Assembly: GCA_937910255.1 (NCBI GenBank) | Contig: CALEOQ010000184.1 | Coordinates: 1-13,006, forward strand | Source of the DNA: an uncultured Caulobacteraceae bacterium | GTDB lineage: Bacteria > Pseudomonadota > Alphaproteobacteria > Caulobacterales > Caulobacteraceae | Direction: 5' to 3' | Length of the DNA: 13,006 nt | Part shown: in pieces, positions 6,964 through 13,006 of the stretch | Layout of the letters: every line of letters begins with the position of its first letter | Numbering within the stretch: the stretch's first letter is position 1 | Notes under the pieces: generated by a model | Database searches by the model: none | What the model saw: only the letters and a program-made list of their open reading frames with translations | What the model was told of the DNA's origin: nothing | Translations under genes and position numbers: made by a program

Positions 6964-7494
6964 TTAGAAAATCTGTGCCGACCGCCGAAAAATGAACTCC
7001 CGGTCCACCACGGCGCCTACGGGGAAGCCATATTCGCCGACCGGGTTGAACCCGTACCGGCGGTAGAAGCGCTGCGCGCCATGGTTTAGCGACCAGACTC
7101 CGAGCCAGATATCCTGGCGCCCGGTCTCCTCCAGCCAGGCGATCACGATCTCGAACAGCTGCGCCCCCAGCCCGCCCCCCTGGGCCCGGGCGCGGAGATA
7201 GAGACGCTTGACCTCACCAGCCTCTGGCGTGACGTCGGGGTGGGGCAGGTCGCAGGGGCCGGCCAGGGCGTGGCCGACCAGCTCGCCATCGGCCTGCGTC
7301 ACCAGCCAGGCGGCCTTGTCGGGATGTTGAAGGGCCTGGCGCGTGGCTTCCAGCCCATAGGCGTCGTCCAGGAATGTCGCCAGGTCGTGGGCCGGATAGA
7401 GATGGCCGAAGGTCTCGGTGAAGGTCTCCCGACCGATCCTAGCCAGGGCCTCGGCGTCAGAAGTCGCCGCACGGCGGATGATCACGTCTTGCAT
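6964..7494 (-). CDS. GNAT family N-acetyltransferase (PaiA-like)
   Basis: The 176-residue protein has the GNAT fold. The acetyl-CoA pyrophosphate loop is RARAQGGGLGAQL (101-113), preceded by the beta-4 strand GEVKRLYL. The segment IWLGVWSLNHGAQRFYRRYGF (129-149) and the early GRETFTETFG strongly resemble the PaiA-type polyamine/small-molecule acetyltransferases, so an amine substrate is plausible but not shown. The start lies 32 bases from the divergent deacetylase-like start, leaving little room for two separate promoters. The ribosome site is weak. The gene points toward the recombinase-like gene, 160 bases downstream, and probably has its own transcript. Confidence 0.88.
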   Translation of the reverse strand: MQDVIIRRAATSDAEALARIGRETFTETFGHLYPAHDLATFLDDAYGLEATRQALQHPDKAAWLVTQADGELVGHALAGPCDLPHPDVTPEAGEVKRLYLRARAQGGGLGAQLFEIVIAWLEETGRQDIWLGVWSLNHGAQRFYRRYGFNPVGEYGFPVGAVVDREFIFRRSAQIF

Positions 7495-7512
7495 TCCTGG
7501 GCTCTGTCGGCC

Positions 7513-7520
7513 GTTAGAAT
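7513..7520 (+). promoter_or_regulatory. Possible -10 element of the deacetylase-like gene
   Basis: GTTAGAAT (7513-7520) matches six of eight positions of the Caulobacter housekeeping -10 consensus GCTANAWC. It lies 6 bases before the ATG at 7527, which would give a leaderless mRNA. No good -35 box is visible. Confidence 0.28.
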
Positions 7521-7526
7521 AGGCCC

Positions 7527-8456
7527 ATGATCGGTCTTTATACGCATGAGGACATGCTCGACCACCGCCCGGGGGAGGCGCATCCCGAGCGTCCGGAGCG
7601 TCTGGCCGCCGTGATCGAGGCCCTGGAAGCGGCGCTGGACCTGGATGTCGAGCCCCGTGACGCGCCCCTGGTCGAGCGGGCCGATCTGGTGCGGGTTCAC
7701 GACGCGGCCTATGTGGAGCGAATCTTCGCCGCTGCGCCCCGCGCCGGCCAGGTGCGGCTGGACGAGGACACGGTGATGTCGCCGGGGTCGCTGCTGGCGG
7801 CGCGCCGTGCGGCCGGCGCCGTGGTCGCCGCCGTGCGCGATGTCGCCGCGGGCCAGTTCACCCGGGCCTTCTGCGCCGTGCGGCCGCCGGGCCACCACGC
7901 CGAGCCGGGCGCCTCCATGGGTTTCTGCATCTTTTCCAATGTGGCCATCGCCGCCCTGGTCGCCCAGGCGGCCGGGCTGAAGCGGGTGGCGGTGGTGGAT
8001 TTCGACGTCCACCACGGGAACGGCACCCAGGCCGCCCTGGCCGGCCGGCCCGACATCCTTTTCGTCTCGCTCCAGCAATGGCCGCTTTGGCCCGGCACCG
8101 GCCATCCCGACGAGGCGGTGGCGGCCAATGTGGTCAACGCCGTCTCGCCGGCCGGCGGCGGCTCGGCGGGCTGGCGGGCGGCCTTCACCGGCCTCATGGA
8201 GCGGGTGGCGGTGTTTGCGCCGGACCTGATCCTGGTCTCGGCCGGCTTCGACGCCCACCGCCAGGATCCCCTGGGCGGCGGCGCGGCCGGCCAGCAGCTG
8301 GAGGCGGAGGACTATGGGTGGGCCACCGAACAGATTGTCGCCGTGGCGCAGGTCAGCGCCCGGGGCCGGGTTGTGTCGGCGCTCGAGGGCGGATACGACC
8401 TTGAGGCTCTAGGCCGGTCGGCGGTCGCGCACGTCTTGGCCCTGCAAGGGGGGTAA
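7527..8456 (+). CDS. Histone deacetylase family protein (class II-like deacetylase)
   Basis: The 309-residue protein is a full-length bacterial member of the arginase/deacetylase fold, related to acetoin utilisation protein, acetylpolyamine amidohydrolase and class II histone deacetylases. Visible signatures are HPERPERL (19-26), RPPGHHAEPG with the catalytic pair H123-H124, and VVDFDVHHGNGT with zinc ligands D160 and H162. SAGFDAH supplies the third ligand D242, and EGGYD holds Y290, the residue that polarises the substrate carbonyl. All catalytic residues are present, so it should be an active zinc-dependent deacetylase. The substrate (acetyl-lysine, acetylpolyamine or another amide) cannot be decided from sequence. 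It heads the plus-strand run leading to xseB-ispA-dxs, a neighbourhood typical of Alphaproteobacteria. A GNAT acetyltransferase is divergent to it. Confidence 0.93.
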   Translation: MIGLYTHEDMLDHRPGEAHPERPERLAAVIEALEAALDLDVEPRDAPLVERADLVRVHDAAYVERIFAAAPRAGQVRLDEDTVMSPGSLLAARRAAGAVVAAVRDVAAGQFTRAFCAVRPPGHHAEPGASMGFCIFSNVAIAALVAQAAGLKRVAVVDFDVHHGNGTQAALAGRPDILFVSLQQWPLWPGTGHPDEAVAANVVNAVSPAGGGSAGWRAAFTGLMERVAVFAPDLILVSAGFDAHRQDPLGGGAAGQQLEAEDYGWATEQIVAVAQVSARGRVVSALEGGYDLEALGRSAVAHVLALQGG

Positions 8457-8484
8457 GGGCGCGCCGCGGACTTGGCGCGAACCC
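8457..8484 (+). other. Intercistronic hairpin
   Basis: GGGCGCGCC (8457-8465) can pair with GGCGCG-AA-CCC (8474-8484), a 9-bp stem with an AA bulge and an 8-base loop. It fills most of the 37-base gap between the deacetylase-like and phosphatase genes. No T-tract follows, so an RNA-processing or stabilising role is as likely as termination. Confidence 0.3.
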
Positions 8485-8493
8485 TGGGATGAC

Positions 8494-9120
8494 ATGGCCG
8501 CTTCATTGACCGTCGAGTCTCAGCCTTCCGGGGCCGCAGCGCCCCGGCGTCCGGGCGCCATTATACTGGCCCGGCATGGCGAGCCGGCCATCAGCCGCAA
8601 GATCTGGATCAACGCCGAGGGCTATCGGCAGTTCTGGGCCAAGTACGAGATTCTGGGCATCCTGCCGGGCCAGATACCACCCCAGGCCCTTATGGGGTTC
8701 GTCGCCGAGGCGGGGCTGGTGTTCTCCTCCACCCGCCAGCGCTCCATCGAGACGGCGATCGCCCTCACCCAGGGGCGGGCCTTCGACAGCGACGCGATCT
8801 TTGTCGAGGCGCCCCTGCCGCCGCCCAACCTCCCGGGCTTCATCCGCCTGACGCCGTCCATCTGGGGATTTCTCGCCCGGGTCTGGTGGTGGTTTCTCAA
8901 CCACCACGAGGGGGAGGAGACCCGCCGCCAGGCCGAAAGCCGCGCCGAGCGGGCGGCCGACCGGCTGATCGCCTCGGCCGAGGCGGGCCATAATGTGGTG
9001 CTGCTGGCCCACGGCTTCTTCAACTTCATGATCGGTCGGGCCCTGCGCCAGCGCGGATGGCAGGTGGTGATGAGCGAGGGCTACAAGTACTGGTCCATGC
9101 GCCGCTTCGAGCGCTCATAA
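8494..9120 (+). CDS. Histidine phosphatase family protein
   Basis: The 208-residue protein has the branch-1 histidine phosphatase signature: ILARHGEP with phospho-acceptor H28 and R27 in the RHG triad, STRQRSIETA with the phosphate-binding R83, E105 as a likely acid/base, and LLAHGFFN with the second catalytic H173. A tryptophan-rich insert (about 124-138, containing RVWWWFLNHH) separates the halves and may cap the active site or touch a membrane; no signal peptide is visible. The substrate is unknown (phosphosugar, nucleotide or phosphoprotein are all possible). It starts 37 bases after the deacetylase-like gene and is probably co-transcribed with it. A hairpin separates it from xseB. Confidence 0.88.
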   Translation: MAASLTVESQPSGAAAPRRPGAIILARHGEPAISRKIWINAEGYRQFWAKYEILGILPGQIPPQALMGFVAEAGLVFSSTRQRSIETAIALTQGRAFDSDAIFVEAPLPPPNLPGFIRLTPSIWGFLARVWWWFLNHHEGEETRRQAESRAERAADRLIASAEAGHNVVLLAHGFFNFMIGRALRQRGWQVVMSEGYKYWSMRRFERS

Positions 9121-9135
9121 GGAACGCCGCCGGCT

Positions 9136-9150
9136 CGCCCGTTGCGGGCG
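9136..9150 (+). terminator. Hairpin between the phosphatase gene and xseB
   Basis: CGCCCG (9136-9141) and CGGGCG (9145-9150) form a tight stem with a TTG loop, 15 bases after the phosphatase stop. The following sequence is pyrimidine-rich (CTCGTCTCTCT) but not a T-run. It could partly separate the upstream pair from xseB-ispA-dxs. Confidence 0.35.
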
Positions 9151-9192
9151 CCGCCTCGTCTCTCTAGGTTGGCGCTTCTCCCGAGGAGCGAA

Positions 9193-9435
9193 ATGTCCGA
9201 GATCAACGACATCCAAACCCTGACCTTCGAGCAGGCCCTGGCCGAGCTGGAAGGCATCGTGGCCAAGCTGGAATCCGGCCAGGCGGCCCTGGACGATTCC
9301 ATCAAGCTCTATGAGCGCGGCGCCCAGCTCAAGGCGCACTGTGAGGCGCGCCTGGAGGCCGCTCGGCTGCGGGTGGAGAAGATCGTGGTCGGCGCCCAGG
9401 GGACCCCCTCGGCCGAGCCCGCCGAGTTCAGCTGA
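9193..9435 (+). CDS. xseB: Exodeoxyribonuclease VII small subunit
   Basis: The product has 80 residues, the usual XseB length. The ATG at 9193 is chosen because GAGGAG (9183-9188) lies four bases upstream and the family N-terminus begins MSEINDIQTLTFEQALAELE. The conserved LTFEQALAELEGIVAKLESG and LDDSIKLYERGAQLKAHCEA stretches are diagnostic. The small subunit forms a coiled-coil helical hairpin that binds the large subunit XseA; together they degrade single-stranded DNA in both directions in repair. XseA is not in this window. The stop overlaps the ispA start by one base (TGATG), so translation is likely coupled. Confidence 0.96.
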   Translation: MSEINDIQTLTFEQALAELEGIVAKLESGQAALDDSIKLYERGAQLKAHCEARLEAARLRVEKIVVGAQGTPSAEPAEFS

Positions 9436-10319
9436 TGACCGCGCCTGTCGAGCGCCGCGTGGCCGAGGCCGCAGACCTGGTCACCGTCGCCCTCGACGAG
9501 CTGTTGCCCCGGGCCGATGGACCCGAATCGCGCCTTACCGAAGCCATGCGCTATGCTGCTCTAGGCCCCGGCAAGCGCCTGCGCCCCTATTTCGTGCTCG
9601 AGACCGGGCGGATGTTCGGGCTTGAGGAACGTCCGCTATTGCGGGCGGCCTGCGCCCTGGAATGCATCCACGCCTACAGCCTGATCCATGACGACCTGCC
9701 GGCCATGGACGATGACGACCTGCGTCACGGCCGCGCCACCGTGCATAAGGCCTATGACGAGGCCACCGCCATCCTGGCCGGCGACGCCCTGCAGGCCGCG
9801 GCTTTTGAGATTCTCGCCCATCCCGACAGCCATCCCGATGCTGGCGTCCGCGGTGAGATGGTGATGCGACTGGCCTCAGCCAGCGGCGCCCGGGGCATGT
9901 GCGGCGGCCAGATGATCGACCTGCTGGGGGTTCGTGACGACCTGGGCGCGGTGGCCCGGATGCAGCGGATGAAGACCGGCGCCCTGATCGCCTGCGCCTT
10001 CGAACTGCCCCTGGTCATGGCCCATTCCGGCGAGGCCGAGCGCCACGCCCTGATGGCCTTCGCCCAGGATCTGGGCCTGGCCTATCAAATCATCGACGAT
10101 CTGCTGGACGCCGAGGGCGACCCCGATCTGATGGGCAAGCGGGCCGGCAAGGACGCGGCCATGGGCAAGGCCAACTATGTCACCCTGCTGGGCGCCGATG
10201 CCGCCCGCCAACGCCTGAATATCCTTGTGGAACAGACCAAGTCGCACCTGGATCCCTTCGGTTCGCAGGCTGATTTCCTGCGGGCGAGCGTCGATTTCGT
10301 GCTACAGCGCCGCAACTAG
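9435..10319 (+). CDS. ispA: Farnesyl diphosphate synthase (polyprenyl synthetase family)
   Basis: The 294-residue protein is full length for bacterial FPP synthase. It condenses isopentenyl diphosphate with dimethylallyl and geranyl diphosphate to make C15 farnesyl diphosphate for quinones, hopanoids, carotenoids and undecaprenyl carriers. The substrate-binding GPGKRLRP lies at 44-51. The first aspartate-rich motif is DDLPAMD (86-92), preceded by HAYSLIH, with the two-residue insertion and Y81 typical of the short-chain bacterial type II enzyme. The second motif is DDLLD (221-225). A lysine-containing MKTGALI (179-185) is also present. A C15 product is favoured over C20 by these features. The gene overlaps xseB and is followed by dxs after 28 bases, forming the common alphaproteobacterial xseB-ispA-dxs group. 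Confidence 0.95.
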   Translation: MTAPVERRVAEAADLVTVALDELLPRADGPESRLTEAMRYAALGPGKRLRPYFVLETGRMFGLEERPLLRAACALECIHAYSLIHDDLPAMDDDDLRHGRATVHKAYDEATAILAGDALQAAAFEILAHPDSHPDAGVRGEMVMRLASASGARGMCGGQMIDLLGVRDDLGAVARMQRMKTGALIACAFELPLVMAHSGEAERHALMAFAQDLGLAYQIIDDLLDAEGDPDLMGKRAGKDAAMGKANYVTLLGADAARQRLNILVEQTKSHLDPFGSQADFLRASVDFVLQRRN

Positions 10320-10347
10320 TCTCCCCATCAGTTGTTTGCCTCACTTC

Positions 10348-12264
10348 ATGTCCTCAAAGACACCTCTGTTGGATCAGGTCGCGGCGCCCGCCGACATCCG
10401 CGGCTATGGCGTGGCGCAGCTCCAGCAGGTCGCTGACGAGCTCCGCACCGAGACCATCGACGCCGTCTCGCAGACCGGCGGCCATCTGGGCGCAGGCCTG
10501 GGGGTGGTCGAGCTGACGGTGGCGCTGCACCATGTCTATGAGACGCCCAAGGACATCCTGATCTGGGACGTCGGCCACCAGGCCTATCCGCACAAGATCC
10601 TCACCGGCCGGCGCGACCGCATCCGCACCCTGCGCCAGGGCGGCGGTCTGTCGGGCTTCACCAAGCGGGCCGAAAGCGAATACGACCCGTTCGGCGCGGC
10701 CCACGCCTCGACCTCGATCTCGGCGGCGCTGGGCTTCTGCGCGGCCCGCGATCAGGCCGGCCGCGACAACCGCGTCGTGGCCGTCATCGGCGACGGCTCC
10801 ATGAGCGCGGGCATGGCCTATGAGGCCATGAACAATGCGGCCGAGACCACCAAGCAGCTGACCGTCGTGCTCAACGACAACGACATGTCCATCGCCCCGC
10901 CGGTGGGCGGGATGAGCGCCTATATGGCCCGCCTGGTGTCGGGCGGCGGCTACCAGTCCCTGCGCAATCTCGGCAAGTCGGTGGCCAAGGCCTTCCCGCG
11001 GCCGATCCAGGAAGCCGCCCGCAAGGCCGAGGAATATGCCCGCGGCATGGTCACCGGCGGCACCCTTTTTGAAGAGCTGGGCTTCTACTATGTCGGCCCC
11101 ATCGATGGCCACGACATGGAAGCGCTGGTCGCCGTCCTCAAGAACGCCCGCGAGATCACCGACCGGCCGGTGCTGGTCCATGTGGTGACCCAGAAGGGCA
11201 AGGGCTACGCCCCGGCCGAGAGCGCCGCCGACAAGCACCATGCGGTGGTCAAGTTCGACGTGGTCACCGGCCAGCAGGCCAAGGCCCAGGCCAAGGCGCC
11301 CGGCTACACCAAGGTGTTCGCCACCGAGCTGATCAAGCAGGCGGAGCGCGACCCGACCATCTGCGCCATCACCGCGGCCATGCCGTCGGGCACCGGCCTT
11401 GATCTGTTCGGCCAGGCCTTCCCGGATCGGACCTATGATGTCGGCATCGCCGAGCAGCATGCGGTGACCTTCGCCGCCGGTCTCGCCGCCGACGGCATGA
11501 AGCCGTTCGCGGCGATCTACTCGACCTTCCTGCAGCGCGGCTACGACCAGGTGGTCCACGACGTGGCCATCCAGGGCCTGCCGGTGCGCTTCGCCATCGA
11601 CCGGGCGGGCCTGGTGGGCGCCGATGGGCCGACCCATGCCGGCTCGTTCGACGTGGGCTTCATGGGCGCTCTGCCCGGCATGGTGCTGATGGCCGCCTCG
11701 GATGAGGCGGAACTGGCCCATATGGTCGCCACGTCGGTGGCCATCGACGACCGGCCCAGCGCCTTTCGCTATCCGCGGGGGGAGGGTTCTGGCGTGGCCA
11801 TTCCCGACTTCGCCGCCCCGCTGGAGATCGGCAAGGGCCGTGTCGTGCGCGAGGGCACGGCTGTGGCCTTGCTCTCGTTCGGCGCCCGCCTGCCCGAATG
11901 CCTGAAGGCCGCGGACATGCTGGGCGCTCGAGGGCTTTCGACCACCGTCGCCGACGCCCGGTTCGCCAAGCCCCTGGATATCGACCTGATCCTGCGCCTG
12001 GCTCGCGAACACGAGGCGCTGATCACGGTGGAAGAAGGCGCCATGGGTGGCTTCGGCGCCTTCGTGCTGGAGGCGCTCGCCCGGCACGGCGCCCTCGATG
12101 CCGGCCTCAAGGTCCGCACCCTGACCCTGCCCGACATCTTCCAGGATCATGACAAGCCGGAACTGATGTACGCCCAGGCCGGTCTTGACGCCGACGGGAT
12201 CGTGCGCACGGCCCTTGCGGCGCTAGGGGCCGATGTCGTGGCGGCCGCCGGCCGCCGTGCCTGA
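10348..12264 (+). CDS. dxs: 1-deoxy-D-xylulose-5-phosphate synthase
   Basis: The 638-residue thiamine-diphosphate enzyme joins pyruvate and glyceraldehyde 3-phosphate to give DXP, the first step of the non-mevalonate isoprenoid pathway (also used for thiamine and pyridoxal synthesis). ATG 10348 is chosen because the family N-terminus begins around TPLLDQVAAPADIRGYGVAQ; the open frame further upstream overlaps ispA and is not family-like. Signatures are GGHLGAGLGVVELTVALHHV with H46, the ThDP/Mg motif GDGSMSAG (148-155) through NDND (176-179), and the pyrimidine-domain VGIAEQHAVTFAAG with catalytic E369. The C-terminal transketolase domain is complete. No Shine-Dalgarno is evident before the ATG. 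Its stop abuts that of the convergent secreted-protein gene. Confidence 0.97.
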   Translation: MSSKTPLLDQVAAPADIRGYGVAQLQQVADELRTETIDAVSQTGGHLGAGLGVVELTVALHHVYETPKDILIWDVGHQAYPHKILTGRRDRIRTLRQGGGLSGFTKRAESEYDPFGAAHASTSISAALGFCAARDQAGRDNRVVAVIGDGSMSAGMAYEAMNNAAETTKQLTVVLNDNDMSIAPPVGGMSAYMARLVSGGGYQSLRNLGKSVAKAFPRPIQEAARKAEEYARGMVTGGTLFEELGFYYVGPIDGHDMEALVAVLKNAREITDRPVLVHVVTQKGKGYAPAESAADKHHAVVKFDVVTGQQAKAQAKAPGYTKVFATELIKQAERDPTICAITAAMPSGTGLDLFGQAFPDRTYDVGIAEQHAVTFAAGLAADGMKPFAAIYSTFLQRGYDQVVHDVAIQGLPVRFAIDRAGLVGADGPTHAGSFDVGFMGALPGMVLMAASDEAELAHMVATSVAIDDRPSAFRYPRGEGSGVAIPDFAAPLEIGKGRVVREGTAVALLSFGARLPECLKAADMLGARGLSTTVADARFAKPLDIDLILRLAREHEALITVEEGAMGGFGAFVLEALARHGALDAGLKVRTLTLPDIFQDHDKPELMYAQAGLDADGIVRTALAALGADVVAAAGRRA

Positions 12265-12777
12265 TCAGCGACAGTAGCGCAGGAAGCTTCGCAGCTCTCG
12301 GCGCGGCGCTGCGGGCGGAGCGATGACGCTACCCAGGGCGGCGAGGCGAAGCTCACCTGTCTTGGCGAAATTCTCGGCCACCGGCGCTCTATCGGCGAAC
12401 TCGACGCGCACCGCCGAGCCCTCGGGCGTGGGCCCCACGGTGGCCTGACCTGGAATGGTCGTGGTCTGGTCGCCGGAACTGAGGGTGACGCTCACCGGCC
12501 AGGGCGCGCGCCGACCCACATCATCGAGCCACGCGCCGTTTTCATTCCGCACCGCCAGCGTCCGGGCGGCCGAGAAGTAGGCGACGATCTGCCGGGTGTC
12601 CTTGGCGCAGCTCAGGGCCAGAATCACGGCTTGGCCGTCCGGGGTCGCATAGCCCAGCTCAACGGGGTCAGACTCCGCGCGATAGATCCAGCCAGGCTCC
12701 TGGGCGGCCGCGGCTGGCGCGAAAGCCAGGGCCAGGAAACCGAGCATGCATGCGGACGGGGAGGGTAGACGGATCAT
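12265..12777 (-). CDS. Small secreted protein of unknown function
   Basis: The 170-residue protein starts with a clear Sec signal peptide: positively charged MIRLP, a hydrophobic core around CMLGFLALAF, and a likely AxA cleavage after PAAAA near residue 25. It is therefore expected in the periplasm or outside. The mature part contains two cysteines, one in LALSCAKDTR and one at the C-terminus (FLRYCR), that could form a disulfide. It has alternating beta-like segments but no enzymatic motif I recognise. The gene is convergent with dxs; the two stops form the palindrome TGATCA with no space for a terminator. No strong ribosome site precedes the ATG. GCTAAGCT on the minus strand (12784-12791) could be a -10 element giving a short or absent leader. 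Confidence 0.78.
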   Translation of the reverse strand: MIRLPSPSACMLGFLALAFAPAAAAQEPGWIYRAESDPVELGYATPDGQAVILALSCAKDTRQIVAYFSAARTLAVRNENGAWLDDVGRRAPWPVSVTLSSGDQTTTIPGQATVGPTPEGSAVRVEFADRAPVAENFAKTGELRLAALGSVIAPPAAPRRELRSFLRYCR

Positions 12778-12854
12778 GGAGCCAGCTTAGCCGCACCCCG
12801 TCATCGGCTCCAGCCGCTTCGCGATCAGACGGGTTGACCGCACTGGCCGCAGTA

Positions 12855-12912
12855 AGATCGGAAGAGCGTCGTGTCGGGAAAGAGTGTAGATCTCGGTGGT
12901 CGCCGCATCATT
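12855..12912. other. Illumina TruSeq universal adapter sequence (artefact)
   Basis: These 58 bases start AGATCGGAAGAGC and correspond along their full length to the reverse complement of the Illumina TruSeq universal (P5) adapter. By eye there are two differences from the published oligonucleotide: C for A at 12875 and C for T at 12906. This is synthetic sequence left by untrimmed read-through, not part of the genome. The translated stretch containing EERRVGKECRSRW is the familiar spurious peptide produced by this adapter. Confidence 0.97.
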
Positions 12913-13006
12913 CAAAAAAAAATCGTGTTCTCGCTCTTGTTTTATACTCTGCTTAATTTTGTTTATTATTCTTTCATTTCTTCGGTCTCGCGTTGTGCAA
13001 GGCTAC
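12913..13006. other. Post-adapter noise tail (artefact)
   Basis: After the adapter comes a run of nine A (12914-12922) and then AT-rich sequence unlike the rest of the window, with no coding signature. Poly-A and random calls after the end of an adapter are typical of short-insert Illumina reads. It should not be treated as genomic. Confidence 0.85.

Noticed and set aside
10225..10347. N-terminal extension of dxs overlapping ispA
   Set aside because: The extra residues are out-of-frame ispA sequence and do not look like a Dxs N-terminus.
10354..12150. Long open frame (598 codons) on the minus strand opposite dxs
   Set aside because: It is an antisense shadow of dxs caused by high GC codon use; dxs has every expected motif.
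12914..12922. A9 run as a terminator or poly-A signal
   Set aside because: It follows directly on the adapter and is best explained as sequencing noise.
12750..12956. Open frame of 68 codons crossing the right end, containing EERRVGKECRSRW
   Set aside because: It reads through the Illumina adapter and the noise tail; this peptide is a known adapter artefact.

Overview
The window is GC-rich, densely coding DNA from an alphaproteobacterium. The best guess is the Caulobacterales (Caulobacter or Phenylobacterium type). This is inferred from overall protein character, the run histone-deacetylase-like gene - xseB - ispA - dxs, and the radical SAM / UdgX repair pair; no rRNA or other decisive marker is present. 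The genomic sequence stops at about base 12854. Bases 12855-12912 match the Illumina TruSeq universal adapter (reverse complement, two mismatches), and bases 12913-13006 are an AT-rich tail that looks like read-through noise. The right edge of the window is therefore an assembly artefact.

Layout. (1) 2-2268, plus strand: the C-terminal part of a radical SAM DNA modification/repair protein, overlapping by one base a gene that fuses a DUF4130-type domain to a UdgX-type uracil-DNA glycosylase. Both proteins carry QxSLF pentapeptides resembling sliding-clamp binding motifs. (2) 2297-5304, minus strand: a TetR regulator, a CoxE-like VWA-domain protein and an aldo/keto reductase lacking the usual catalytic histidine. 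(3) 5406-6305, plus strand: a LysR regulator divergent from the reductase, with an inverted repeat between them. (4) 6306-7494, minus strand: a serine-recombinase-like protein with most of its catalytic residues replaced, and a PaiA-like GNAT acetyltransferase. (5) 7527-12264, plus strand: class II histone-deacetylase-like hydrolase, histidine phosphatase, xseB, ispA and dxs. (6) 12265-12777, minus strand: a small secreted protein of unknown function. It meets dxs stop-to-stop.

How the genes work together. The radical SAM and UdgX genes form a DNA repair unit by overlap and by known family association. IspA and Dxs supply the isoprenoid pathway: Dxs makes the first precursor, and IspA condenses C5 units to farnesyl diphosphate. 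XseB, the small subunit of exonuclease VII, is translationally coupled to IspA. The LysR/reductase pair looks like a regulator and its target. The other genes are probably independent housekeeping or accessory functions. No tRNA, rRNA, CRISPR array or insertion sequence was seen, and no gap between genes exceeds 300 bases.
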